Shown: positions 37,861 through 50,379 of the stretch, one piece after another | How positions within the stretch are numbered: the stretch's first letter is position 1 | Layout of the letters: each line of letters begins with the position of its first letter | DNA from: Sindora glabra | Lineage: Eukaryota > Streptophyta > Magnoliopsida > Fabales > Fabaceae | Direction: 5' to 3' | Length of the DNA stretch: 64,000 nt | Assembly (NCBI GenBank): GCA_020226215.1 | Contig: CM035234.1 | Location: 49,913,275-49,977,274 of the forward strand | Notes under the pieces: model-generated | Databases searched by the model: none | Seen by the model: only the letters and a program-made list of their open reading frames with translations | Told to the model about the DNA's origin: nothing | Made by a program: the position numbers and the translations under genes

Positions 37861-39438
37861 TGTTAGTGTGTGTTCTAAGAGCCAATCATAGAGACAATTG
37901 CAATATTACACAATGTATTACATTTCATTTTGGCAATATAATTATTATATTTTATTTTATTTTATTTTATGTAAATTATAACTTAAATATAATAATTATC
38001 CTTGGAATAACTTTGCTATTCCTAAAATTTTAAAATACCCCTAGTCAAGTATTATTACGAAAAAGATAGTAATAATACATCAAGACTAGCATGTATAGTG
38101 ACTAATGATTATGAATCATGGATATGTAATATCAAGTCAATACATGAGTACATTGCTAGTGAACAATGTACTGGACTAACTCACTGTGAGAATATTGTAT
38201 GGATAAACATATCATTAGTTATTCTCATATGATCACAAATGCGTATAGTCCTTTGACTTAAAGTCACTACGGTTCCCTACATGAGGAGTTACTCACTTTA
38301 ATGTCATCCTATATCACCTTTAATTGAGATAACGAGTAGGACAATGATTGGGTGCATCACAAATCATGCAGAGGGAAGAAAGTGATATAGATAGAATTTT
38401 GTTACTTTTGTACAAAAGAGAAATATCCTTGAGCTCTTTGATTGAGTGAGACTTAGAAATGCATGGCTATGCTCAATTGGATCAATATGTGATATTGATC
38501 ATTTATTTTAAGTCTACTCAATATCAAGAAATATAAATTAAAAATTGATGAGGATGACACACTTCATGCCTCCAGTTCGATTTGGATATTGTTACAAAAG
38601 GGATTATAGTAGATATCGAATCATAGATATTCTTACTACTTGAGTGGCAGTGATGTATTGCTAGATATCGCTCACTGTCTATGACCCAAAATGAGTCATT
38701 ATCAACATAGTAAGAATCTATAGGGTTATACAAAAGGAGTAGGAATGAGATAATAATTAATTAGATTTTAGTTAGATTAAAATTCAATTAATTGAACTTA
38801 TTTTCATGCATATATATATTATTAAGATAATATATATTTATTCACGTAATATATATTATATATTATATAATATTATTTGATATTAAAGTAATATCAGATA
38901 ATTACATTATTAGATATTAGATAATTATATTATGAGATAATATTATTATTATTATCTAATATTAGATAATTAATAGATAAGTCGTATCTTTCCCCACTCT
39001 TTCTAGGATAAGGATAAGGTAATACTTATTTAGTGTGATTAAGATTTTTGAAACATTATCCTAGTGGGATTAGGATTGTGATATGCCTTAGTTCTATAAA
39101 AGGACTTGAAGGCAGCATATTATACAATACACATTGGCTTCAATCAAACCCTAAATCATTATAGAAAACATTCAAATCCAATCCTAGTGAGAGAAATGAA
39201 TCCTAACAGTTTCGTGGAGGGGAGAAGTCATTGTTCACTCCATGTGGATATTGTAGAGACGTTATACCTTCCGGTCGGCATTTGATTCATCTCAATCTTT
39301 CAAGGATTTGTTTAGAAAGAATATGAGCACAAATAAGATAAAATCCTAATACTAGTTTATGACTTTTGCATGGATTCTATAAAGGTTTTGGATCAAAATT
39401 TTAAAATTTCACTGCGTATGTTAATCCGAATCCTAACA
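37861..39438 (+). mobile_element. Solo LTR, family X, plus orientation, perfect 5-bp duplication
   Basis: A 1578-bp block begins TGTTAG and ends CTAACA, with CTAAC immediately on each side (37856-37860 and 39439-39443). This is a perfect 5-bp target duplication. It is the inverted partner of 25983-27350. Differences in length lie mainly in A/T-rich stretches. The duplication and the absence of internal sequence make it a textbook solo LTR. Confidence 0.88.
39095..39101 (+). promoter_or_regulatory. TATA box of the solo LTR
   Basis: TATAAAA in the context TTCTATAAAAGGACTTG is conserved in both solo-LTR copies. It places U3 to the left and R-U5 in the last 310 bp or so. Confidence 0.55.
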
Positions 39439-40469
39439 CTAACCATTTGTGAACTAATGCCTAACAATTAAGTCCTTGGATCACCATTTTTCCAAGACAA
39501 ATGAGTGACTATTTAGCTTACAATAACTAAACATTTGTCCTAGGTTTTGTAATTATCAATGGTTAAACAAGAGTTATAAGTCCCTAAATGTATAATGCAT
39601 TTATAGATTGAAATTGAATTATGTGGCCATGTAAAAATACATAGTGTTGTTTACCCAATATAATGAGAATGACTTATGCTATGTTATGAGAAAAAAATGC
39701 TTGAGCTAATTATGAAATGTGATATGTGAATGAGATTATCAAGATTGTAATATAATGAATTATAATAATGGATGACGATCTATGATAAAGGATTAACTTG
39801 TAGAGAGTATAAGGTTATCCTTAGAAGGTCAAGAATGGATATTATAAGGGATATTAGGTTGATTGAGAATCATAAGAAGGTTTAATTGCTTTCATTATTT
39901 TAATAATATGTTTATGAAATGATAAAGTTATGAAATGATGAATGTATATGATTTGAATGATAACATTGATGAGTACAAATAATTATAAATGCTTATGTTG
40001 GTGCTAATGATAATTGAATTATGATGTGTATAGTTTAAGTTTTTAACTTTCCAAGAAGGTAAACTTAATCAACAAGTCATCTGTTATCATTATAATTAAT
40101 TGAGTTGAAGTGTTTACTTATTAAGTTCGAACTAACCCTTTCGTGTATTTCCTCTTATAAACTTCCAAGATGAGTCTCCATCAACACCTTAGAGTTAAGC
40201 TTGTAAGAGATTATCTAGTACGGCTTAAGTAGCAAATGATATCTTGATGTTATTAGTTGATTTAAGCCTTATTTAACATAAAGTAAATATATTTAGGGTA
40301 TATAATAAATATATTTTTGTATAGTTGCTAATTGGAAAATTAACCCTTTTCCTTTTGATTAATGAAAACAATGCTTAATTATCATATATACATAATATAA
40401 TAGTGTTGAACACGAAATAGGCTAGTGGAAATTGAATAGCAATTTTTATGTTTATCATGACTAAGTTTA

Positions 40470-40495
40470 GGTCATAATAAAATTAGTATTAGAGC
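40470..40495 (+). mobile_element. Gypsy LTR end with degenerate primer-binding site
   Basis: GGTCATAATA (40470-40479, expected GGTCATAACA) is followed after four bases by TAGTATTAGAGC (40484-40495). This matches 10 of 12 bases of the initiator-Met-tRNA primer-binding site TGGTATCAGAGC. It marks the start of an old plus-strand element whose 5' LTR lies to the left, interrupted by the solo LTR at 37861-39438. No gag or pol domain is recognisable to the right. Confidence 0.55.
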
Positions 40496-42998
40496 ATGAT
40501 CTAAGTTTTTAGTGGGATGAGACTCTTAGATTATATCTCTACACTACCTAAATAAGTATTGACTAAAATTATATTAGTGGTATATGTGCATCTGGGATCA
40601 TGTATCACTAGTATCATTTCAATAGAACTTATAATGCCTATTGATGTCGATAGTTGAATCTATTTGTAAATGATTACTTCATGATTATTCTAATTGTTAT
40701 TTGACTATTTAACAAATTTTGTGATTTTGAAAATGATTGACTCCAAAAGGGAAGATAATGGTTTGATGACATACGAGGAAATAAGAATTTAAATTAACAT
40801 TAAGAGGCTTAATATAATGGAATAAGTTATTATAAAAAAATCATACATTTTGAACATGATTTACACTACATAGTGTGATTTTAAGGTAGTTGTATATTGA
40901 TAGAGTGTTATAGCAACAACAATTGGAATTGTAGCTTAATATGATTGTAGTGTTATTGGTATAATTATTACTGTTATACAATGTGGATTATTTGAAGCAA
41001 ATTAGGGATGCATGTACTAAATTCTTTTGTTATATTGAATGTATGATATGGTTGACATAAAAGCTCTAGAAACCTTAAACTATAACGTTTATGATTGGAA
41101 TACAATACATTTTAGTCAAAACTTAATCATAATAATGAAGTCTTTATGAATAAGAAAAATTCATTTTAAATACATAAACATTTTAGCTTTTTAATGAAAG
41201 GATAAGATATAATTATTTAGTCTTAATAAGCTAAGTAAAAATGATGTTAAAGTAGCAAAGGTAAGAATATGAGCTAAATGTACCTAGAATTATTCAAGGG
41301 ATAAGATGGAAACCTAGTGGAGGTAAATTAGGTGTGATTCTTGAGAAATTTTTAGTCCTAACAAATATGAATGTTATTTAAGTTTACACTTAGTGTCAGA
41401 TGTGAAAATATTAATTTGCATAATTAACACAAGGAATAATAAGGAAAAGTTTGGCTATTGGAGTAAAAAGGTAAAGAAATTTATCTAATTTTATTTACTT
41501 TATAGAGAAATGTAAATTGAACCCTTTTTGAACAATGTTAACAAGTGGTAAAGTAAGAAACCAAATTTTGTAACTTTATAGGTATATGTGATTAAGGCTA
41601 GGTGCTAGAAAGTATTCTTTATGCCCTTTGAATGTATGACTTAAAGGTACTAAGAATAGGAGTTATAGCTTAAGGGACCATAGAATAGTGGACAATGGAA
41701 ATTGTAGTTGTGAATTTAACAACTTACCAACCCAATAGCAATATGTATAAATCTTTAACAAGCTAGGAGTGTGTAGACAAAAATAGCTAAGTTATCCCTT
41801 AAGAGATTATAATGAGATACATAAAGGAACTAAGATGGTATAACTCAACTAACTATATAATTTTGCGGCACCATGAGAATAATATTTGATTACTTGGTGA
41901 GATGCATAACTAGATTAGTGTTAGGCAAGTGTCCTAGACATATTAGTGTACAAGTGATTAAAGGTGTATAACAAAGAAAGATATGAAATTGTGTACAAAT
42001 GCATCACTAAAGTCATGTGAATCTAGAGAATATCGATTAAAAATGAATATGAATTGTAGGTAAATTAATTTGGTTATAGTAAAGTAGTCACTAGGAAAGT
42101 AGATAGTATTCATTTCACACCATATAAATAAGGAATAAAAGTTGGAAACATGATAGGAATAAGATAGAGACAACAAGTTGAAGGAAATTGTATTATTGTA
42201 TGATCGTATAAAGGTTAAAGAATCGGTTGTAGATTAAGAATTTAAGGATGCATATGATAGGATAATACCATAAGCGTATGAACGTGAGAACATTAGGAGT
42301 TGGAGAATCATTTTAGGTATGGCCTAATAAGATGACTAAGTACTAGGGCAATGATAATTTTGTTATAGTTTGATATTCTTATAAATTCACAAGTTCTTAA
42401 ATAAAAAGTATATATTTTAAGGGGATATATATCTTTATGTTTTAGAATTCTATATATTAGTGGGTTAACAAGAATGATTCAGAGATACCACCTTTACAAT
42501 TAAAACCTTCCATCCTTAGAGTCTTAAAATAGTTAAAATCTAAGAGAATTATCTTGTAGTAATAATTTTAAGGAGAATGCAGAAAATGAGTTGTATTTAA
42601 ATTATTTGTCATGATAACTAAACTTAACATAAGAATTGTAAAGTAATAAAATAGGTTTACTAGTGTCAATACCATTTAGTAGAATCCAACTTTCTTAAAT
42701 ATTGTCAAAATAACTCTTGAACAATTACTTGAATGGCTCACTATTGTAACCAATGTTATAGAAAAAGTTAAGAATTCGAAAGGTATTTAGATAGTAGAGA
42801 TAGTGTGGAATGAAGAATAAGTGTAAACATGTTACCTTTGGAGAATAAATAAGTATAATTTTATATGAGGTCGTGACTTTACGCTAACCTTTTTTTTCCA
42901 AATTTATGGATGGGGCAATTTAATTACTTTTCCATATAATTATTACCTTATTTGGTAATGCCATTTTATGTAGTATAAAGTGGTATTGCAATTATACA
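40496..42998 (+). repeat. Decayed retroelement interior, including repeat copy 2
   Basis: Everything here is non-coding now. The part at 41810-42610 is the diverged partner of 30590-31960. Given the primer-binding site just upstream, it is probably interior or 3' sequence of an old Gypsy element. Confidence 0.4.
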
Positions 42999-43165
42999 AT
43001 GGTCATCATCATCATCATCATTATTGTTGTTATTATTATTGTTCTTGTTGTTATTATTATCATACTATCATTACTAGTAGTATTATTATATTTAATGTAC
43101 CTACTACTATTGGTTACTACTATTATTGCTATTAATACTAATGTGATTAATATTTATGTTATTGT
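42999..43165 (+). repeat. Imperfect ATC/ATT trinucleotide tract
   Basis: Runs of ATC, ATT, GTT and ACT triplets. The isoleucine/valine-rich 89-codon open frame across it is a by-product of the triplet repeat. Confidence 0.8.
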
Positions 43166-44120
43166 TATCCATGTTATTAGTATGAATACTATTATTATAG
43201 AAACTATATTAGAATGGATGAAATTATGTATTGACAACCATTGGAATCCTGATGGATTAGTTGTATAAATGAATGAAATGTATGTCTAAATGATACTTTA
43301 TATGGAAATTAAGGTTTAATTATATCATTAGTTTTCTTCACGTTTGATGTCTGTGTTTGTTCCTTGGGTTAATGTAACTTAAGCAATCAATAATAAAGCT
43401 TGGAAAAACATAGTCTGGTATTATTAGTTTAAACTATTAACATAAATAAATAAATAAATAACTTAGAGTAATGTTAATTATATAGTACTTAGTGTGCCAT
43501 ATGAACTTACACATAATTTGTGATATTAAATTTCTTTTAGTAGAAATAAACTAATAATTTTGAGAAATGAGAAGTAAATAGATTACTAAGGAATTTATAC
43601 TTATATGTGTGGAAAAATATGTCAAAGTAATGGTTGATGGGTGTTAATGGATATCAACATGATGGCTTGAATTAATTAGTCTTTGTATGCAAATAATTAA
43701 GATAATAGGACCTATAATCATATAGGATGTTAATTATCTAATTAGAATCAAAGTTTAAGATTTTGATAAACTTTAACCTAGGTGATAGAGTGTGGAGGAA
43801 GCTAGTCAATCTTAATCTAACTTGATTTTTAATATATTATATATTATTACATATAATAATAATTACTAAATTAGAAGAAAGTGTTTGTAGAGATGAAATT
43901 AATTATGAGTAATTATTTGATATATCAGTGAAATTTTTAATTAGTAAGGTAAACAATTGTTATCATAGTGATTCATTTATTAAAATAATTAAAATTTCTT
44001 TTAATGAAATATTAAAGATGTTTTTGTTATTTGATTTAAATTATATAATCACTTACTCACATGGAGTTATTATATGAAATAATTTAAATAATTAGGGGCT
44101 TATGTGAAAATATACTTTTT
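43166..44120. other. AT-rich intergenic DNA, no gene
   Basis: No coding similarity and no clear repeat ends. Confidence 0.45.
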
Positions 44121-44768
44121 AAAACTCTTCTGTCTATAATATAGTTATTGAATGGACTCATCCAATCTATCCATAAATTGGTCCACGTGGACTAATCATA
44201 AATAAAATGGAGTGTGTTTGGTGCGCAAAAATTGTAAATTCTTTAAATAAGAGTTTAAGTCCTAACATATGTAGATTGTGAACTCATGGATTGGTTCCAT
44301 AAATTTTTATTTTAAAAAAATTAAAACTTTTAAAATACTTTTAATTCTAAAATAACAATTTTAAATTTAAACATCACATATTTAATACATTTTTAATCCA
44401 TGCTAGCAATTTAAGGTTAAATAAACTATAATAAAAATTTATTAACTTTCATATTATTAATTTAGAAATAAAATCATTGACTTAAAAATAATTTATTTAG
44501 GTTCAATGGAGTTGAAAAACAAATAATTGAGTTTTGGAGTAAGTATTAGATTGGTTGGATGAAGATTTATATAGTATATTAGTTTAGCTCGAAGGTAAAA
44601 ATGTAATAAAAAGAAAAAAAATACAAAATCATCCATATAGACCATGGATTGGATTGCTTTAAGTCCATATTTAAAAAAACTAGTATTTTATGAGTTCTAG
44701 TTAGCATTTTTTTGTAGACTCATGGACCCAAGTCCATTTCAATAGTTCAAGTCCATAAGTGTTGGTTT
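44121..44768. mobile_element. Candidate MITE of about 650 bp
   Basis: The left end carries AGTTATTGAATGGACT (from 44144). The right end, reverse-complemented, gives AACTATTGAAATGGACT (44747-44731). The similarity extends outward in both flanks (AACTCTTCTG and AACACTTATGG). No transposase. Target duplication not confirmed. Confidence 0.45.
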
Positions 44769-44989
44769 TTAAATTTGTATATTAATTTATCTTGTTACTT
44801 TAAGATTACCTTAGTGTAAATTAAAATTTTCACCCCCAAGTAAATTTATAATTTTACATCCATTTTCTTAATGTTGCAATTATGATTATAAATTTTGGTT
44901 CATTATATTAACTAAAATTGTCTGTTATCCTTAAAGTTTTAAGTTTTATGCATTTTTTCTTTAAATAATCAAACTACCTCTATTGAAAC

Positions 44990-47200
44990 TCAGACTAGGA
45001 ATAATTACAAAAGATAGAAGGAAGATGTTGAACTTGCCCTCATTATGATAGATATAGACATGACTTTAAGGGTTGAAAAACCTATTGCCTTGAATAATCA
45101 AAGCATTGGGAAGCAAAAGACTAATTTTGAGAATTAAGAAAAATCAAACAATTTAGATTTTATAATGATAAAGAGATCAATTGTTGAGACATTAGCATGC
45201 TCCATTCCTACATCTAATAGTGCTAAAACATTCTTTGAGTCCATTAGGGAAAGGTATGTAGTCTCTAATGAAGCTAAAGCTAGATAATTGATGGAAAAAA
45301 ATCATTAACATGAGATATAATAGGGTTGGTAAAGTTAAGGAATATATCTTGAAGATTATTAATGTTTTTACTAGGTTTCATGAACTCAATTGCTTTATTG
45401 TTGAAACATTTTTAGTCATCCATGCCTTTAATTCATTACATTTCAAATTTGATACCTCGAAAACTTTTTATAATACTTAAAAAAAAGATTAGGACTTTAA
45501 TGCCTTAATCTTTATTTATACTTAAGAAGAGAAAAGAATGCAATGTGAGGTTGCAAGAAGTATAAATTTAGTTAATTAGCCATATCCAAATAAATTTTCT
45601 CCAAAAAAAAAGGAATTTTGAGTCTTAAAGTAAGGGAAATTCTAGAAAGAATTCTAGTTAAAATCATAATACTTTAAGTCTTAGACCAATTTTACAAAAG
45701 TTGAATACTAGTTTTGTAAGAAAATGGATCATAAAAGGGACAAATAATTTACTTGTAAAGCTTACCTTGGAAGGAGAAATGTAAAAGGTGAAGAAAATAA
45801 GAAAGAAAAACAAAGCAGGTACTTTATTAGTTTTTATTTGCTTTGAATCTACTTTGATAGATGTTCCTATTAATTCTTGGTTGATTGATTTTGGGGCATC
45901 CATCCATATGACTAATTCTTTGCAAGGGTTCAAAAGCAAGCAGAAGGCAAATAAGAATAAAGTCAATCTTTATGTTGGAAATGGAGAACAAGTAGCAATT
46001 GGATTCTTAGGTGTAATTGAATTAAAGTTAGAATTTAGATTTATGTTGCTTTTTGGAAAATGTTCTTTATGTACTATTTATAACATGAAATTTAATTTCT
46101 TTATTAAAACATGAAGACTCTTGTATTTTTTTGAATTTCAATAATGGATTTTATCAATTATCTTTTAATTCTCAAATTATTGGTGCCATCTTTAGATAAG
46201 ATAGTCTTTATAAATTACATATTGATTCTAGTTAATTTAATTCCTTGCAAGCTATAAGTATTGGTGTTAAAAAATTTTCAATTAATTCCTACACTTTTTG
46301 GCATAAGTGCTTAAGTCATAATTTGAAACAAAGAGTTAAAAGACTTATAAAATATGTGATTTTTCCCACTTTAGATGCATTAATTTGTAAGAATCTGTAA
46401 ATTGCATGAGAAGAAAATTGACTAAGGCTACTTAAAAAAGTTCCATACACAATAAGGAAGTTTTAAAAATTATTTGTACATATATTTATGGACCTCTAAA
46501 GATGACTTTGTTTGGAAATAAATACTTCATTTCCTTTATTAATGACTTCTCTTGGTGTAGTTTTATATACCTCATTAGTGAAAATCACAATCTTTGGAAA
46601 AATTTAAAATCTTCAAAACTAAGGTAGAAAAATAATGTGGTAGGTAAATAAAGATTGTGAGGTCTAACTATAATGGTGAATACTATAGTAAACATGGTGA
46701 ATTTGGCTAATGTATAGGCCCATTTGTCAAGTATTTATAAAATTATGGGATTATTTCATAATTTATTATGCCTAAGGCTTTAAAACAAAATATGGGTGCC
46801 TAAAAGATGAAATCACACTTTGATGGATATGATTAGATCAATGATAAGCAAAACTAGTTTACCTAACTCTTTTCAGGGAGAAACCTTGAAAATTATCATC
46901 ATACCCCAAACAAAGTACCTTCAAAGTTAGTTCCCAAAATATGTTTTAAACTTTTTAAGGGTTAAAAGTCTGGTGTGAACTATCTTTAGGTGTGGGATTA
47001 CTTCATTGAGGGGAAAATTTATAATCTCGTGGCATTAGAATTAAATCCTAAAACCACCAAATGTTATTTCATTGGATGTCCTAATAACTTAAAATGTTAT
47101 AAATTCTATTGTCTTATTCATAGGATAAAAATTGTTAAGGCATTAACAATCAAGTTTCTAAAGAATGATGTCATAAACTACAAGCTCTCAAGATAAAGAA
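44990..47200 (+). pseudogene. Copia retrotransposon gag-protease-integrase remnant
   Basis: Decayed Ty1/Copia polyprotein on the plus strand. The gag part (about 44990-45560) contains NLDFIMIKRSIVETLACSIP and SAKTFFESIRERYV, matching the UBN2-type gag. The protease is at about 45870-46080: NSWLIDFGASIHMTNSLQGF and VGNGEQVAIGFLGVIEL, with the catalytic D-S/T-G-A now DFGA. The integrase core lies near 46450-46900: TYIYGPLKMTLFGNKYFISF and SMISKTSLPNSFQGETLK. The integrase tail near 47043 has NPKTTKCYFIGCPNN. Stops and frame changes are frequent. Reverse transcriptase and RNase H are absent, so the element is truncated at its 3' side. No LTR pair was found. Confidence 0.85.
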
Positions 47201-49079
47201 ATTATTTCAAAAGAAAGATTATTAGTTATTTTGATTCTTATTAAGCGAGATAAAGTTATAAATTAACTTATTAAGAATGTACCTAATAAGCAATACCATG
47301 ATGTTTTAGTGGATAAACCACATAAAAATTACATAGTTTATTGATCCATCTCTTGTTTACTGAATGTGAAGGAGGCGAAGACTTGAATTTTTCAATATAC
47401 ACTAGACTACTAATAGTTTCTTTCAAAGGATAAATATAAGGTAGGTAAATTTACTAATATATAGTGCTATAATCTTTCACACATGTAGTCTTGGATAAAT
47501 TCTTACAATGTTAATCAATTGATAAGCAACCTTAATTTATAGAATAATAAACACAATTTCATTTGTTTTGTCCTACAAGCCTTCAATATAAATAAACAAA
47601 TAAAGTATTTTAACAAAAAATCCTATAAATGAGAAAATATCTTTGAACATGTATTGTTATCTATTTAAAAGTAATTTATATATTTAAATAGGGGTAATTA
47701 CCTACCAATCTTCATTTGGTGGGTAGTTATTCTAAAGTAGGTAAAAATTACTATATGATCTTTTGGCATTTTAAGTTATATTTAATTTTTTTTAAAAATA
47801 TGGAATCAAAATCTCACCATCTCCTTTATATTTATATAAATATTATCTATTTATGTTAGGAACTTTTTATTACTAATAAATTATATTTTCTATTTTTTAA
47901 GTTGTAAATTAAGACTCTAGTCTCGGGTAAGTTGGACTTCATTTTTTTAAACTTGTTTTTGATAATTATGGAATAATCCTTAACTTACTTATTTTATTTA
48001 GAGATATCAAATGGTGTAGGATGAATTAAATGTGCCGAGTTTGCATGGGCTTAAGTTTCTTAGGCTACTAACATAAGCTTATAATTTAAATTATTAAAAA
48101 GAAAAAAAATTGGGTTGGTATTATTTATTACAATTTATTACAATAAGATATCCTAAGCTCACTTTCTTTCATTTAAGTCTACTTGTAAATAATAAATTAC
48201 CATAAAGCCGAGAAGATCAAAATGAGACACTTACAGAGTAAGTGACTTAAAACATTATCCATTGTAAAGCTCTTGTAAGCAAATCATTTTGAGTGATGAT
48301 GCTTCTACACTTCCTCCAATTAGCCTCATCGCAGCTTTGTCAATAATTCCACAAAGCTACTTCACTGATAATTCTTCTAAAGTTGTACAATTATTAAGAA
48401 CAACATTCATCTCTTTTAAATCAAAATTGCAAGATCCATATAAAAGTTTCTTTAAACCTTTTCAATTTTTAGCAAAGGCCTCTATACTAGTATTTGTAAG
48501 TTTGCAACAGGCACAGAGTTTTAGACAAATGAGATTAGGGCATTGTTTAGAAATAAGGACAAGCCTCTAATCTCCAATCCTCACAAATCTACGGTCATAT
48601 TTCAAAGCTAGCTTTAGGAAGATCAAAGATGCAGTTAGCAATTCCATTTATAACTTCATGGCAGGATGCATTGTTGTTATTGCTAGTGGCAGTGAGCATC
48701 GGAGATATCAAGGCTGTTATTTGCTCTTGGAGCTATGGCTGTGGGTGATTCCCGATGACAAATGATTGTTGTCAAGGTCGATTGGCCCATCCCCTATTAT
48801 ATTAGAAATGAACAAGTAAGATGAGTAGCCTTGCCCTTACTTTGGTGGAGCAATAAGGTAGTTAGAGCTAGGTTGGTGTTGCAGAGAGTATTTTCTTTTT
48901 CCCTAGAAATGTTTAGAGTGAACATGAAATCAAATTTCATTTAAATTGAAAATGTTTAAATCAAGGCATGAAAGTGATAAATAATAAATATATGCAAGAT
49001 ATTGAATTTAAAAATAATATAATTAAGAAATCCTTAAACAATATTATGTATTGTTGTGTTACTTGAAAAATATAATTTT
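47201..49079. other. No gene recognised
   Basis: Mostly AT-rich. A 93-codon plus-strand open frame at 48289-48570 begins MSDDASTLPPISLIAALSII. It has no domain I recognise and no clear promoter or intron context. It could be a fragment of a larger broken gene, but I cannot support it as one. Confidence 0.4.
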
Positions 49080-49885
49080 ATTCATTTAATTGCATGTTTT
49101 TTGGTAGTTTTTGTTGTTAATAAGAATACATTTATTTAATTATTTTGGATTTTTGGTTAATGTTATTATAATTATTTAATAAGAATACAGTAATATCAAC
49201 TAGAAATGCAAAATAAATAGACAAATCAAGTTTCACTAATAATCAAATTGTCAAAGAATAGTTACTATTTAGTCTTCAAATAGTAACATGTTCTTTAGCA
49301 GTTTAGTTATTAGTGTAATTTGATTTATCCATTTATTTTGAATTTTTCATTCATGTTACTATTTGAATATTGAACAATAACATATTATTATTTAGTTTGC
49401 AAACAATAATATATTATTTTTTGATAGTTTTATTGTTAATGAGAATACATTTGTCTGATTATTTTGGGTTTTTTGTTAATGTTATTATTTGAAAATCAAA
49501 AGTAACATACTGTTCTTTGATAATTTGGTTGTTAATGAGACTTGATTTATCTATTTATTTTATATTTTTTATTGATGATACTATCTAGATATCAAACAGT
49601 AACATGCTATTTTTTAATGGTTGATGTTATTGTTTGGAAACTAAATAGTAATATATTATTTATTTAGCAATTCAGTTGTTAATGAGACTTAATTTATTTA
49701 TTTATAAGTTTTTAGTTAATATTACTATCTAAATATCAAATAATAACATATTATTGTTTAGTCTATAAATAGTAATATATCGTTCTTTGACAATTTTATT
49801 ATTAATAAAATTTAATTTATTTATTTATTTTGAGTTTTAGCTGATATTACTATTTAAAAACTAAATAGCAATATATTACTATTTG
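49080..49885 (+). repeat. Degenerate tandem repeat region
   Basis: A phrase of the type GTTGTTAATGAGACTT, then ATTTATTTATTTT, then TTACTATTTG, then AACAGTAACAT recurs at about 49116, 49435, 49531, 49678 and 49790. Spacing varies (about 95-150 bp), so units have gained and lost blocks. It ends just before the PR-4 pseudogene. Confidence 0.6.
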
Positions 49886-49889
49886 TCCT

Positions 49890-50379
49890 GCAAAGCAGTT
49901 TTTGGTATGCATAGCCTTGCTTTGTATGGTAGCTTTGGCCTCTGCTCAGGGGTGCCACCAATGTGAGAGCTATATATCACCTGTACCAATTGAAGTGGCA
50001 CAATTAGGACCTATTTGCAGTGAGCACCTTTTGCTCCACTTAGGATAGTAACAAGCCTTTTTGATGGCAAAACAAGTATGGTTGGATTGCTTTCTGCAAA
50101 CCCGCTGGCCTCAGGGCCAAGCTGCTTGTTGGTATGTATCTCTTTTTTATTCAAACTGATCTAGATTTTGATCATGAGAAGTAATAAGTTGAAATTGCAT
50201 GCATGCAGGTGACCAACACTTGAATAAATACAAAAGAAACAGTAAGAATAATGGATCATTGCTCCAATGGAGGGTTGGACTTGGACATTGATGTATTCTA
50301 GAGGCTTAACACTGACGACAATGGAAATGCCCAAGGCCATCTTACTGTCAACTACGAATTCATGGACTGTGGTGATTAA
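49890..50379 (+). pseudogene. PR-4 (barwin-domain) defence protein, broken
   Basis: Relic of a pathogenesis-related PR-4 gene, secreted proteins with a six-cysteine barwin fold that bind chitin or cut RNA. A signal peptide is readable (FLVCIALLCMVALASAQ). A one-base shift then leads to GATNVRAIYHLYQ, then stop, DLFAVSTFCST, stop, DSNKPF, stop, KYGWIAFCKPAG, and after a second shift GQAAC. An intron probably ends at 50208 (GCATGCAG). Exon 2 from 50209 reads VTNT, stop, ETVRIMDHCSNGGLDLDIDV, stop, GNAQGHLTVNYEFMDCGD and ends at TAA 50377-50379. This is the natural end of PR-4 proteins that lack a C-terminal extension. At least five internal stops and two frameshifts show that it is dead. Several stops stand for Trp codons. 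Confidence 0.9.

Noticed and set aside
42999..43268. 89-codon plus-strand open frame rich in Ile and Val, membrane-like
   Set aside because: It is a translation of an imperfect ATC/ATT triplet repeat. No start context, no homologue and no conserved motif.
48289..48570. 93-codon plus-strand open frame
   Set aside because: It starts with a plausible ATG, but no family was recognised and there is no supporting intron, promoter or neighbour. Mentioned only within the region note.
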